Of a stretch of 64,000 nt of DNA, positions 16,729 through 24,879 are shown piece by piece. Made by a program: the position numbers and the translations under genes. The notes under the pieces were generated by a model, which was not told the DNA's origin, searched no databases, and worked only from the letters and a program-made list of their open reading frames with translations. Position 1 is the stretch's first letter; each line of letters opens with the position of its first letter. This DNA is from Pseudooceanicola spongiae (GTDB lineage: Bacteria; Pseudomonadota; Alphaproteobacteria; Rhodobacterales; Rhodobacteraceae), in assembly GCF_014899185.1 (NCBI RefSeq), contig NZ_CP045201.1:2092501-2156500 (forward strand). Direction: 5' to 3'.

Positions 16729-17228
16729 GGTTACCCCCAGTGGCAGGATGATAAAGGACACTATACTTAGCAAGGTCTGACTGCACAATGATGGACTGAT
16801 TGCTAACTTTATCCACTACCTGCACACCCCTGCCCGCCTAGCGATTTGCAGCATCACCTGCAGAAGACTCGCCTGGTTGAGCGACCGCCTTCGTGATTGT
16901 AGGCTGTGAAAGTCGCGGCTGCGGGATTAAGGATGCTGCACGAGGCACGAAGGTCGAGAAAGGGCTGCGAACGGTCATGCTTCCTGGGATGCTTGGACCT
17001 CAGCAACGTATTATTTCGGGCTCTGCAGATTGTGTTTCCCGGAGATATTGGTGCGGAGCGAAAGCCCCACCGTTGCCGATCATCTTTGACGCTATGAGCC
17101 CTAGGTGTTTAGCTCCGACGTCTCTGCCCTAGAACCATGTCGCCTGCCTAGGCAGGCCAAAAGCACCGCGTGGCCCGCCCTTCAAGTCGTACGATCAACG
17201 TCCGGCAGGAGGGAGTGAAGGTCAGACA
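16729..17228. other. Intergenic region with a 16-bp palindrome
   Basis: About 500 bases without a supported gene. It should contain the promoter of the HARE-HTH/CHAT operon near 16730-16800, where the sequence is AT-rich. A perfect 16-bp palindrome, GCCTGCCTAGGCAGGC, lies at 17142-17157; its role is unknown. Confidence 0.4.
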
Positions 17229-17720
17229 CTAGCTGATCCCATGGAAGAAAATGTCGATCTCCAGTGCCAGACCCACATCGAATTCACTGAGCTCGGGCCC
17301 AGTCCAGCTGTGCTGCTCGAGGTCATCAAGGAAGTCCCGGCGTTTCTGCTCGTCGCTCGGCTCCAAGGGCAGTGCTCCGGCGGCACGCAGCAGGTCGATC
17401 CGCTTGTGGACCTCGCGCATGGCTGAGAAGGCTTCCATCATCATCGGCATCAGGCGCGGGTCTTTCCGCCAAGACTGACCTGCGAAGACCTCCTGAACGA
17501 CACGGTTGCCGGCGCCCAGGCAATCATAGGCGACACAGCCGGGAAAACCTTCCTGCGTCAACCTGTCATGAATCGAGCAACTGTGCCCTGAGAGGTTCCG
17601 GCAAGGTTCCTCGGGGTTCTTGGAAAATGCGAAATCCTTGCCTTTGTCGAAGGCCAGCACGACGCAGCAAAGCGCCGCGCATTTTGAACAGTCGGTCTTG
17701 AGATGGTCGGTCTGGGGCAT
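17229..17720 (-). CDS. Cys-rich, YkgJ-like cluster-binding protein
   Basis: The product is 163 residues. The N-terminal half has a conserved-looking cysteine pattern (CSKCAALCC, PCRNLSGHSCSIH, GCVAYDC), characteristic of proteins thought to bind zinc or an Fe-S cluster. Related Rhodobacteraceae proteins often continue into pentapeptide repeats. Here the C-terminus is instead a short helical region (MMEAFSAMREVHKRIDLLRAAG), so the protein may be a short version. It sits alone between the two protease modules in the same orientation as rlmF. Its role is unknown. Confidence 0.7.
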   Translation of the reverse strand: MPQTDHLKTDCSKCAALCCVVLAFDKGKDFAFSKNPEEPCRNLSGHSCSIHDRLTQEGFPGCVAYDCLGAGNRVVQEVFAGQSWRKDPRLMPMMMEAFSAMREVHKRIDLLRAAGALPLEPSDEQKRRDFLDDLEQHSWTGPELSEFDVGLALEIDIFFHGIS

Positions 17721-18014
17721 TGTCTCTTTCGGTTTTCAACGGACCTCCCAAGGGAGGGTGTCCTGCCATCGTATCCCGCGAAATGCCTCTGAGATTCAAG
17801 ATCCGGCCTTTCTCCCACCATTTCGTATCAGGCCGCGCGACCGCAACGCGCAGGAAGCGAGCAGTGCCAAAGAACGAATTCGCTGAAGGCAATATGGAGA
17901 GAATGGGCCGGAGCCGACATCGGCCGAGCGCGTTGTACTACGCCGCAGCTTCCGACTGGCCCATCAGCATTGAGTAACTGCGCTGGCACTGACCTGCCAC
18001 TTAACCGTATCCAC
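17721..18014. other. Intergenic region, nothing recognised
   Basis: No gene, terminator or repeat could be supported between rlmF and the Cys-rich protein gene, both on the minus strand. Confidence 0.35.
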
Positions 18015-18920
18015 CTACAAGGATCTCTGCCGTTCAGGATAGTACGTCCAGGCGATAAACCGGCTGGTCTTCTGGCCCTGCGCCATTTCGACAACCTTGA
18101 GCTCGGCAACCTTCGCTTTGTTCAGCAGTCTGAAGAGTGGCTTGAGGTTGTCTTTTTTGGACACCAGGCAAGTGAACCACAGGCACTGCTCGGCAATATT
18201 CATGCTCTGCTCAATCATTCTGGCGATGAAGCCGATTTCACCACCTGGGCACCAAAGTTCAGCATTCTGGCCGCCAAAATTGAGCTCGGCAGAGTGACCC
18301 TTGCCAAGATTTCGCCACTTTCGTCGCGTGCCCTCTTCAGCCTGCGCAAGCGACGCATGAAACGGTGGGTTGCATAGGGTTACATGGAAAATATCACCAG
18401 GGCCAACGACGCCTTGAAAGATATCCTCCGGGTTGTTCTGACGTCTGAGCCTGATTTTCAGCTCGTTTCGCTGGCATATCTGTCGTGCCGACTTGATCGA
18501 GACCGGGTCGATATCGACGCCGGTGAAGTCCCAGCCATATTCATGCTGACCTGTCAGCGGATACACGAGGCTGGCACCGGTCCCGATGTCCAACGCCTTG
18601 ATCTCGGGACCGTGCGGGATCTCCTTGCCATTACTCTCGGCAAGAAGATCCGCCAGGTAGTGGATGTAATCGACGCGGCCCGGGATCGGGGGGCACAGAA
18701 AGGAGGCAGGAATATCCCAGAAATCAACTTCATAGTGCGTCATCAAGAGCGCTCGATTTAGCATACGGACCGCGTCCATGTCCTGAAAATTGATCGTCAT
18801 CTGACCGCGCGGGTTTCGCTTGGTGAATGCCTCCAGTTCGGGAGATTTCACGATCAGGCGTTCAAAGTCGTACCCCTCCCGGTGTTGGTTGCGGGGGTGC
18901 AACATGGATTTGATAGCCAT
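18015..18920 (-). CDS. rlmF: 23S rRNA (adenine(1618)-N6)-methyltransferase
   Basis: The product is 301 residues, the usual length for RlmF. It has the SAM motif DIGTGA (111-116), the amino-methyltransferase motif NPPFH (184-188), and family features such as HPRNQHREGYDFERL near the N-terminus and NFGGQNAELWCPGGE. It methylates A1618 of 23S rRNA. It is a housekeeping gene lying between two defence-type modules, so either it is a landing site or it was carried in with them. No operon partner is evident. Confidence 0.95.
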   Translation of the reverse strand: MAIKSMLHPRNQHREGYDFERLIVKSPELEAFTKRNPRGQMTINFQDMDAVRMLNRALLMTHYEVDFWDIPASFLCPPIPGRVDYIHYLADLLAESNGKEIPHGPEIKALDIGTGASLVYPLTGQHEYGWDFTGVDIDPVSIKSARQICQRNELKIRLRRQNNPEDIFQGVVGPGDIFHVTLCNPPFHASLAQAEEGTRRKWRNLGKGHSAELNFGGQNAELWCPGGEIGFIARMIEQSMNIAEQCLWFTCLVSKKDNLKPLFRLLNKAKVAELKVVEMAQGQKTSRFIAWTYYPERQRSL

Positions 18921-19317
18921 GGAAAACCTTCTAGCCTACTGGTGCAGGCAGCTCGCCCGACAGGGTGTCATGATTAGAGCTTCGTAGCCGCTTAAGGAAT
19001 ACCTGAACGGCCCTCCGCTACCATTGACGCAGAACGCGACTAAGTCCGCAGCCAGCCCTTCTACGACCTTCGTGCCAAGTACAGAATGAAATGGGGCCAC
19101 CGACACGAAGGGCGGAAAGCTGACTTTCGCTGCGATTGCGCGCCGATCAGACCAGCATGGCCAAAGCAGACCTAGGGAATAGCTTTCTGAGCATTGAATA
19201 ACTACAGTTTCAGTGGCTTGTGCGCCGAAGTGGATTAGAGTGGCGCATGCAATGCCCAAGTGCGATTCTTCCACTCGTAGCGTCCATGTTAAATTCGGAA
19301 CCAAATAGAGAGATGCA
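18921..19317. other. Divergent intergenic region between rlmF and the caspase-like gene
   Basis: No gene is supported. The last 120 bases before 19318 are AT-richer and should carry the promoter of the caspase-hydrolase operon; no clear -35/-10 pair or operator was identified. Confidence 0.35.
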
Positions 19318-21210
19318 ATGCCTGATAGTCGGAATCGTATATTTGTGTCCGTTGCCGTCTCTAAGCCCGACGGCGACCTCGGTGAGCTGCCGGGGGTGAT
19401 TAGGGCATCTGAGCGGATGGCAGCGTGGGCCGATGCTCACGATTATATCCCCTTGCTTATTAACGATAATGACTTCCCAGAAGTCACAATAGAATTGCTG
19501 CGCACTGAGATTTCCAAGGTAATTAAGGAAGTCACCAATCGGTCAGCACTGCGCCGCATAGTTATCTTTTTTGCTGGCCACGGCGCTTCCTTTGGCATTG
19601 ACGACCAAAGCTGGATGCTTAGCAACTGGGACAAGCGACCGACCGAAGCCGTGAAGGTTTCTTCATTGCAGCGAATGCTCGAATACTATGGACCAGAACA
19701 AGTAACAATCATTGGTGATGCCTGCCAAGAATTCTCCGCTAAGTTTATTGAGGTCGTTGGCAGCCCAGTTCTCGACAAGCCAGCAGAAGAACGTAGGGAC
19801 TACGAGCTAGATCGCTTTTTTCCAGTCGACGCCGGCAGCCAAGCCTTCATGATAAAAGCGAATGGCGAAGAACAGGCTTTTTGTCTTTTCACCGAGGTGA
19901 TGCTCGACATACTGGAAGGCGATGCCCCTGAGAAATACTTCGAAACAATAGACGGCAGCCGCCACGTGACGAGCCAGACGCTGGCTATGTATCTAAAAGA
20001 CAACTTAGCAACTGAGGCAGGCAAGTATGGCGTCATTATGAATCCACGCCCGAGACCGGGCTTCTACACTGATCGAATTTACTACTCACTACCGAAACAA
20101 GACATGCCAGCTAGTTCAAAACCACTGAGAGCACGTGGATCGTCTACCGACCGTATCATCCTACCCTTAGACTCTGTTGATTATCGTTCACCATTCGGCA
20201 GATCTGTGCCTCGATTAGCGCTGACCGAAAGATCCGATCAAGCGCATGCTGGCGAGCTTGCAGAAGCGCTTAAGGAGACGCATTTTACAAATGAACGTGA
20301 CTATGCAGCTGCGGCCTACGACGAAGTTAGTGATTACTTCGAGACAGGCTGCGGTATCTGTTTCAGCGGCGCTGAAATCAACAAGGTCCACGCTTCACGT
20401 GGATCGCTCTCGCAGGAATATTTACCTCCGAACTGGTATCGACTGGAACTTAGTAACGACCACGATCCATTATTGTGGGCCGACGTGGTTGTTGAACATG
20501 GCGACGGCAACTCTTCTTCTGCCTGCATCGTTCAAAATTTCATCACTGCTATACATGTTTTCGAGCAGGGCAGAACTAATGTGCTGCATCGAAAACTCTT
20601 TGCGTCTGTCAAAGAGGGTCAGGACATTATCTCACTGCTCGGCAGGATGCATGCGGGGTTACTGACTGAAAACGAAATCGTTGATTCTGCTGCGTTTCTG
20701 CGGTGGGGAAAACATGAAGTGATAACTGTGGGAGTGGTTGCCTCGCAATTTTACGATTCGATACGTGATACTGAGAGTCTGCGTTCTATCGCCGCATTCT
20801 ATGCAAAAAACAATCAACCAATACCACTCGACATCGTTTTGTTCGGCGGAGGGCGATTGTTTTTCAGGGATGGTTCTCTGTACGCTAACGTCCCTGCTAC
20901 GCCTTTGAGAGAACCTCGTTCGGAAGTCGAGCGCGAGCGAAATTACACGTTTAGTGCGACGAAGGAAGTATTTGAACACCCCGTTGCAGGGCGAGTGCCC
21001 TGGATGCGTCAGGCATGGGGCGCGATCGAAACGGCTGATTGTCACGAAAGTGCTAAAGAGTGGCGTGCCCTCGCTTTGCGTGTATTGCCACACCTTGGCG
21101 CGGGACCTTTTACCTTGGTGAAGCGCGAGGGACGAGACGCGCTACTGGCGCTCGCTGGCATAGTTACCCGCCGAGAAGAAGATACTGGTACAATGCGGGC
21201 AATGGATTGA
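19318..21210 (+). CDS. Caspase-like (C14-type) protease with large unknown C-terminal region
   Basis: The product is 630 residues. The N-terminal 260 residues form a caspase-like domain: a leading strand RIFVSVAVSKPDGDL, the His in IVIFFAGHGAS (His88), and the Cys in VTIIGDACQEF (Cys136), with a later SQAFMIKANGEEQAFCLFTEVML segment. The remaining 370 residues are not recognised, contain mixed strands and helices, and could be a sensor or recruitment domain. Base composition is AT-richer than in the core genes. It is followed after 24 bases by an alpha/beta hydrolase with its own GGGAGG site, forming a two-gene operon. The pairing suggests that the protease activates a lipase-like effector. 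Confidence 0.8.
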   Translation: MPDSRNRIFVSVAVSKPDGDLGELPGVIRASERMAAWADAHDYIPLLINDNDFPEVTIELLRTEISKVIKEVTNRSALRRIVIFFAGHGASFGIDDQSWMLSNWDKRPTEAVKVSSLQRMLEYYGPEQVTIIGDACQEFSAKFIEVVGSPVLDKPAEERRDYELDRFFPVDAGSQAFMIKANGEEQAFCLFTEVMLDILEGDAPEKYFETIDGSRHVTSQTLAMYLKDNLATEAGKYGVIMNPRPRPGFYTDRIYYSLPKQDMPASSKPLRARGSSTDRIILPLDSVDYRSPFGRSVPRLALTERSDQAHAGELAEALKETHFTNERDYAAAAYDEVSDYFETGCGICFSGAEINKVHASRGSLSQEYLPPNWYRLELSNDHDPLLWADVVVEHGDGNSSSACIVQNFITAIHVFEQGRTNVLHRKLFASVKEGQDIISLLGRMHAGLLTENEIVDSAAFLRWGKHEVITVGVVASQFYDSIRDTESLRSIAAFYAKNNQPIPLDIVLFGGGRLFFRDGSLYANVPATPLREPRSEVERERNYTFSATKEVFEHPVAGRVPWMRQAWGAIETADCHESAKEWRALALRVLPHLGAGPFTLVKREGRDALLALAGIVTRREEDTGTMRAMD

Positions 21211-21234
21211 CCGACTCCCAGGGAGGACGACACA

Positions 21235-22110
21235 ATGCGGATGATATTGGTACACGGCATCTCGCAGGAGGGCAAAAGCGAGAAGATAATTCTCGATGAG
21301 TGGCTAACACCGCTTCGTGCAGCTCTAGCCAAACAAGGTAGCGACCCGATTGGCCGTCTTAGTCGGATAGAGGCAGTATTCTATGGAGACTTGCTTGGTT
21401 CAAATAGTTCGCCTTGGTTAAAATCGGAGACCCTCCCGATGGGAGCCGAAGAGGCGAGTGACGATTTTGATGATTTTGCCGTTGAAGCACTGGAGGCTAT
21501 GGCCATTTCCATCGGAGTTACGAGGGCCGAGATCGAGGCTGAGGCAGCGGACACGACTGTGCCAATGGGCAAAGGGCCACACAAAAAATGGCTAAAAGCA
21601 ATTGCTAGGGCCGTTGAGAAGATTTCTCCGCTCAAGGGAGCAATGGCGTTGCGTGTGCTTGGGGAAGCCCACGCATACATTCGCAATAAATATGTTCACA
21701 ATCTCGTCAATAACAATATTCGTCCGGTTTTTGAAGATGACGAGCCCGCAATCATTATTTCACATTCTCTTGGAACCGTCGTGTCATATGCACTATTGCG
21801 AGAGTTTGAGCGGAACAATCGATCGCGGCAATCGCCTCTTTGGCTTACGCTTGGATCGCCCCTTGGTATTGACGTTGTTCGAAAAAGCTTCACCAAACCA
21901 CGCATTCGGCCTTCAGGCGTTTCACGATGGGTAAACGCTGCTGATCCTGAGGACTTTGTGGCGTTGCATTCTGCCCTTTCCGCCCCAGACTTTGGTCCTG
22001 ACATAGAAAACTTTTCTGATGTTGAAAATGGGCCGGAAAACCCGCATGGGATTGCTGGCTATTTAAGCGATGTACGTGTTGCAAAGGCAATCATTGAAGC
22101 TATCCCATAG
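21235..22110 (+). CDS. Alpha/beta hydrolase, probable effector of the caspase-like protease
   Basis: The product is 291 residues. It begins with MILVHGISQEGKS, an oxyanion-loop-type start of lipase-like hydrolases. The nucleophile elbow is IIISHSLGTVVSY (Ser178), an acid residue probably lies in WVNAADPEDFVAL, and the catalytic His is likely in ENPHGIAGYL (His271). There is no signal peptide, so the enzyme is cytoplasmic and could attack the inner leaflet of the membrane. An acidic and helical insert (70-110) is a possible cleavage region. It shares an operon with the caspase-like gene. IS remnants begin 55 bases downstream. Confidence 0.8.
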   Translation: MRMILVHGISQEGKSEKIILDEWLTPLRAALAKQGSDPIGRLSRIEAVFYGDLLGSNSSPWLKSETLPMGAEEASDDFDDFAVEALEAMAISIGVTRAEIEAEAADTTVPMGKGPHKKWLKAIARAVEKISPLKGAMALRVLGEAHAYIRNKYVHNLVNNNIRPVFEDDEPAIIISHSLGTVVSYALLREFERNNRSRQSPLWLTLGSPLGIDVVRKSFTKPRIRPSGVSRWVNAADPEDFVALHSALSAPDFGPDIENFSDVENGPENPHGIAGYLSDVRVAKAIIEAIP

Positions 22111-22165
22111 CTGAGCGATCACTCTCTGAAAAAATTACCCTAAAGCGAACCTCATTACGTAAATA

Positions 22166-22840
22166 GGCACTGTTGCGCAAATCGGATTGGGGATTCATCC
22201 CTTGAATCCAGCGTGATAACTGGGAGGCATGAGCAGACCATCACCCCCGACCGGCTCTGTTGCGCAAAGTGCGTGAACTCCGGACTCACCCTTCCCCCAG
22301 CCGGACTTCTCCCAAGGACTCCATGACAGGTATGCCGAGCACAGTGTAGCCGTTCATCACGCGGCGCGGACTTGGAGTTAAGCGACCTGACGATCGAAGT
22401 CGCGTGCCATGAGGCTCTGCCCCAGCAGCTTCACGTAGTACATCTTCGTCGCGTCTCGGCGCGGCGCGGCTTCGGCGGTGGTATCCGCTCCGCGTTCGCC
22501 AGATGGCACGGCCGAGGTATTTCGAGGCGCGCAGCGCCTCGTTGCGGGCGCTGGCGGTCGACGGCTTCCACGGCCTAGCGTTCTTGCGTGGCGGTATAAC
22601 CGCATCGGCGCCGCGGTCGGCGATAGCGTCGTGGCACTTGCGCGTCTCGTAGGCGCCGTCCGCGGTGACCGACCCGACCTCCACATCGGCGGCGATCTGG
22701 CCGAGCAGCTCGGGCAAATCGGGCAGCATCGGCGCGTCACCGACGTTGCTGCCGGTGACCTCGATGACTCGTATCTCCAGTGTCTGTTCGTCGACTCCGA
22801 TACCGACCGACGTGATTGAAAGCATGAATTCCGGTTCAGC
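22166..22840. mobile_element. Two nested fragments of IS5-family elements
   Basis: A terminal repeat GGCACTGTTGCGCAAA (22166-22181) is followed by 70 bases and the first eight codons of a plus-strand transposase (ATG 22229, MSRPSPPT). At 22253 this is cut by a second terminal repeat, GGCTCTGTTGCGCAAA (22253-22268), belonging to a minus-strand copy whose degraded transposase fills 22286-22805. Neither copy is complete. They mark the right border of the protease island. Confidence 0.7.
22286..22805 (-). pseudogene. IS5-family transposase, truncated and frameshifted
   Basis: The minus strand encodes the catalytic and C-terminal part of an IS5-type transposase (DEQTLEIRVIEVTGSNVGDA, GSVTADGAYETRKCHDAIADRG, VIPPRKNARPWKP, YLGRAIW). 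The match then shifts frame near 22440 (KMYYVKLLGQSLMARDFDRQVA in the next frame) and again before NGYTVLGIP near the end. The N-terminal half is missing. It cannot make a functional enzyme. Confidence 0.8.
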
Positions 22841-22895
22841 GCCCATTATCAAACCCTCAACAGCTCATTGGGGAACCCCAATACCGCCCACTTGG

Positions 22896-23726
22896 TTACG
22901 CTGTCCGAGCCGCAACAAGTGATTTGATGCTCGCCGCGCTTTCGCTCGTGGCGGGATTGAAAACCATCAGTTTCAGATCGGGACGGCTTTCTACGGCGAA
23001 GGTAGAGAACTCCAGCTCGATCAGGCCGATCTCTGGATGGCGGAGGCGTTTGACGCCCTCGCCGTGCCCAGCCACGTCATTGTTGCGCCACATAGACTCA
23101 AACTCCGGGCTCGTCCGGGAGAGCTCTTCGACAAGCTGAGCGATCTCGACAGAGGCCCCGGCTCGCGTGGCATCGGCCCTGAATGCCCCCACAGCGAACC
23201 GCGCAACGCTGAGCCAATCCTCATTTGCCGCCCGCGTGCCTGGGTCCGAAAATAGCCGCCGCAGAATGTTGCGCTGCTCCCGAGGGAGCTTGGAGTAGTC
23301 AGTCAACAGCACTGCCGCCGCATCGTTCCACGCCACGACGTCCCATGTCGCAGTCATGATGATGGCCGGGCTGGCGGGCATTGCGTCCAGCACGCGCTGC
23401 AGCCGTGGCGTAATGCCGTCGTGTTGCTGCAGCCGTGGCTCTGGGCGGTGCCCGAACGCGAGGATAAAGAGGTGTTCGCGCTCGGGCTCGGTCAGCATCA
23501 GCCCGGCCGCGATACGTTCAAGGACTTCTCTCGACGGTGCCCCGCCCCGCCCCTGCTCCAGCCAAGTGTACCATGTCGGGCTGATGTTGGCGCGCTGAGC
23601 AACCTCTTCCCGTCGCAGGCCGGGCGTGCGTCGGCGGCCGATCTTGAAGCCGAAGGTGGTGGGATCAAGCCGGCTCCGACGATCGCGCAGAAAACTGCCA
23701 AGTGTGATGCTGTTCTGATTGGACAT
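22896..23726 (-). CDS. XRE-family regulator with MmyB-like ligand domain
   Basis: The product is 276 residues. The N-terminal helix-turn-helix starts as LGSFLRDRRSRLDP and contains RTPGLRREEVAQRANISPTW, the hallmark of the MmyB/MltR-like group. The C-terminal region (PAIIMTATWDVVAWNDAAAVLL, then RNILRRLFSDP) is the MmyB-like ligand-binding domain thought to bind a small hydrophobic molecule. It diverges from an NAD(P)-dependent reductase gene with 98 bases between starts, the usual position for its target. Confidence 0.9.
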   Translation of the reverse strand: MSNQNSITLGSFLRDRRSRLDPTTFGFKIGRRRTPGLRREEVAQRANISPTWYTWLEQGRGGAPSREVLERIAAGLMLTEPEREHLFILAFGHRPEPRLQQHDGITPRLQRVLDAMPASPAIIMTATWDVVAWNDAAAVLLTDYSKLPREQRNILRRLFSDPGTRAANEDWLSVARFAVGAFRADATRAGASVEIAQLVEELSRTSPEFESMWRNNDVAGHGEGVKRLRHPEIGLIELEFSTFAVESRPDLKLMVFNPATSESAASIKSLVAARTA

Positions 23727-23824
23727 GGCGATCCTGTTACCACTTATACCACGATAAGGAAACTACTTTACCTGTAACGATAGTGCGCGCAGATATGCTT
23801 CAAAGCAATATCGGAGGATATCCC

Positions 23825-24727
23825 ATGCTAGTTTTTCTTACCGGAGCAACCGGTTTCATCGGATCGCGCATCGTGCCGGAGTTGTTGGCCGCCGGACATC
23901 AGGTGCTGGGCATGACCCGGTCCGACCGTGGTGCCAAGGCGCTCGAGGCTGCCGGAGTGCAGGTGCATCGCGGCACACTTGAGGATCTCGACAGCCTTCG
24001 GGCAGGGGCCGCAAAGGCCGACGCCGTGATCCACACCGCTTTCGACCATGAGTTCGAGAACTTCGTCGCGAATTGCGGAAAAGACGGCCGTGCGATCGCC
24101 GCAATGGGGTCAGTGCTTGAAGGCTCCGACCGGCCTATGATCATCACTTCGGGCACGGGGATGGGCGACGGCGAAAAAGGACAGCCCGCCACCGAGGATG
24201 TGTTCAACATCGACCACCCCAATCCCCGCTCGGCTTCGGAAGTGGCCGGCAATGCCCTGCTCGAGGCGGGCGTGGATCTACGGGTGATGCGGCTGCCGCA
24301 GGTTCACGACACGGTCAAGCAGGGCCTCATCACGCCCTACGTTGATATCGCGCGTGCGAAGGGCGTCGCGGCCTACATCGGCGACGGTGGCAATCGCTAT
24401 CCGGCGGCACATGTGCTGGACGTGGCGAAACTCTTCGTCCTGGCGCTCGACAAAGGTGAACGCGGCGCGCGCTATCATGCCGTCGCCGAGGAAGGCGTGA
24501 TGCTCCGCGATATCGCCAAGTCGGTAGGCGCCGGTCTTGATGTACCGGTGACATCCATCACCCAGCAAGAGGCGGCGGCGCACTTCGGATGGTTCGGGAT
24601 GTTTGCCGGAATGGACCTTCTGGCCTCCAGTGAAATGACCCGCGCGCGCCTTGGCTGGCAACCGACAGGGCCGGGATTGCTCGAGGATCTCGCGCGGATG
24701 GACTACGCTTTGCCAGCGACAGCTTAA
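23825..24727 (+). CDS. NAD(P)-dependent epimerase/reductase (atypical SDR)
   Basis: The product is 300 residues from the ATG at 23825, which has GGAGGA six bases upstream. It opens with VFLTGATGFIGSRIVPELL, the Rossmann motif TGATGFIG of extended or atypical SDRs, followed by LEAAGVQVHRGTLEDLDSL. The active-site YxxxK is not obvious, as in many atypical members. It is the likely target of the divergent MmyB-like regulator. The substrate is unknown. Confidence 0.88.
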   Translation: MLVFLTGATGFIGSRIVPELLAAGHQVLGMTRSDRGAKALEAAGVQVHRGTLEDLDSLRAGAAKADAVIHTAFDHEFENFVANCGKDGRAIAAMGSVLEGSDRPMIITSGTGMGDGEKGQPATEDVFNIDHPNPRSASEVAGNALLEAGVDLRVMRLPQVHDTVKQGLITPYVDIARAKGVAAYIGDGGNRYPAAHVLDVAKLFVLALDKGERGARYHAVAEEGVMLRDIAKSVGAGLDVPVTSITQQEAAAHFGWFGMFAGMDLLASSEMTRARLGWQPTGPGLLEDLARMDYALPATA

Positions 24728-24842
24728 CGGCTCTGAAGCCTGCTGGCACATCGTTTGGCATGGTGAATGTCGGCGCCGCGCACCTCGCCAGTCGGTCTTC
24801 ATCAAAATAGAGGGCAGCGGCGTCTCTCATCTGACGTCGATA

Positions 24843-24879
24843 GAACGGGCCGGGACACTCATGCCCCGGCCCGTTCTTT
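24843..24879. terminator. Bidirectional rho-independent terminator
   Basis: A perfect 12-bp stem GAACGGGCCGGG / CCCGGCCCGTTC (24843-24854 and 24865-24876) with a 10-nt loop, followed on the plus strand by TTT. It lies between the convergent SDR and BCCT genes. Confidence 0.85.
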
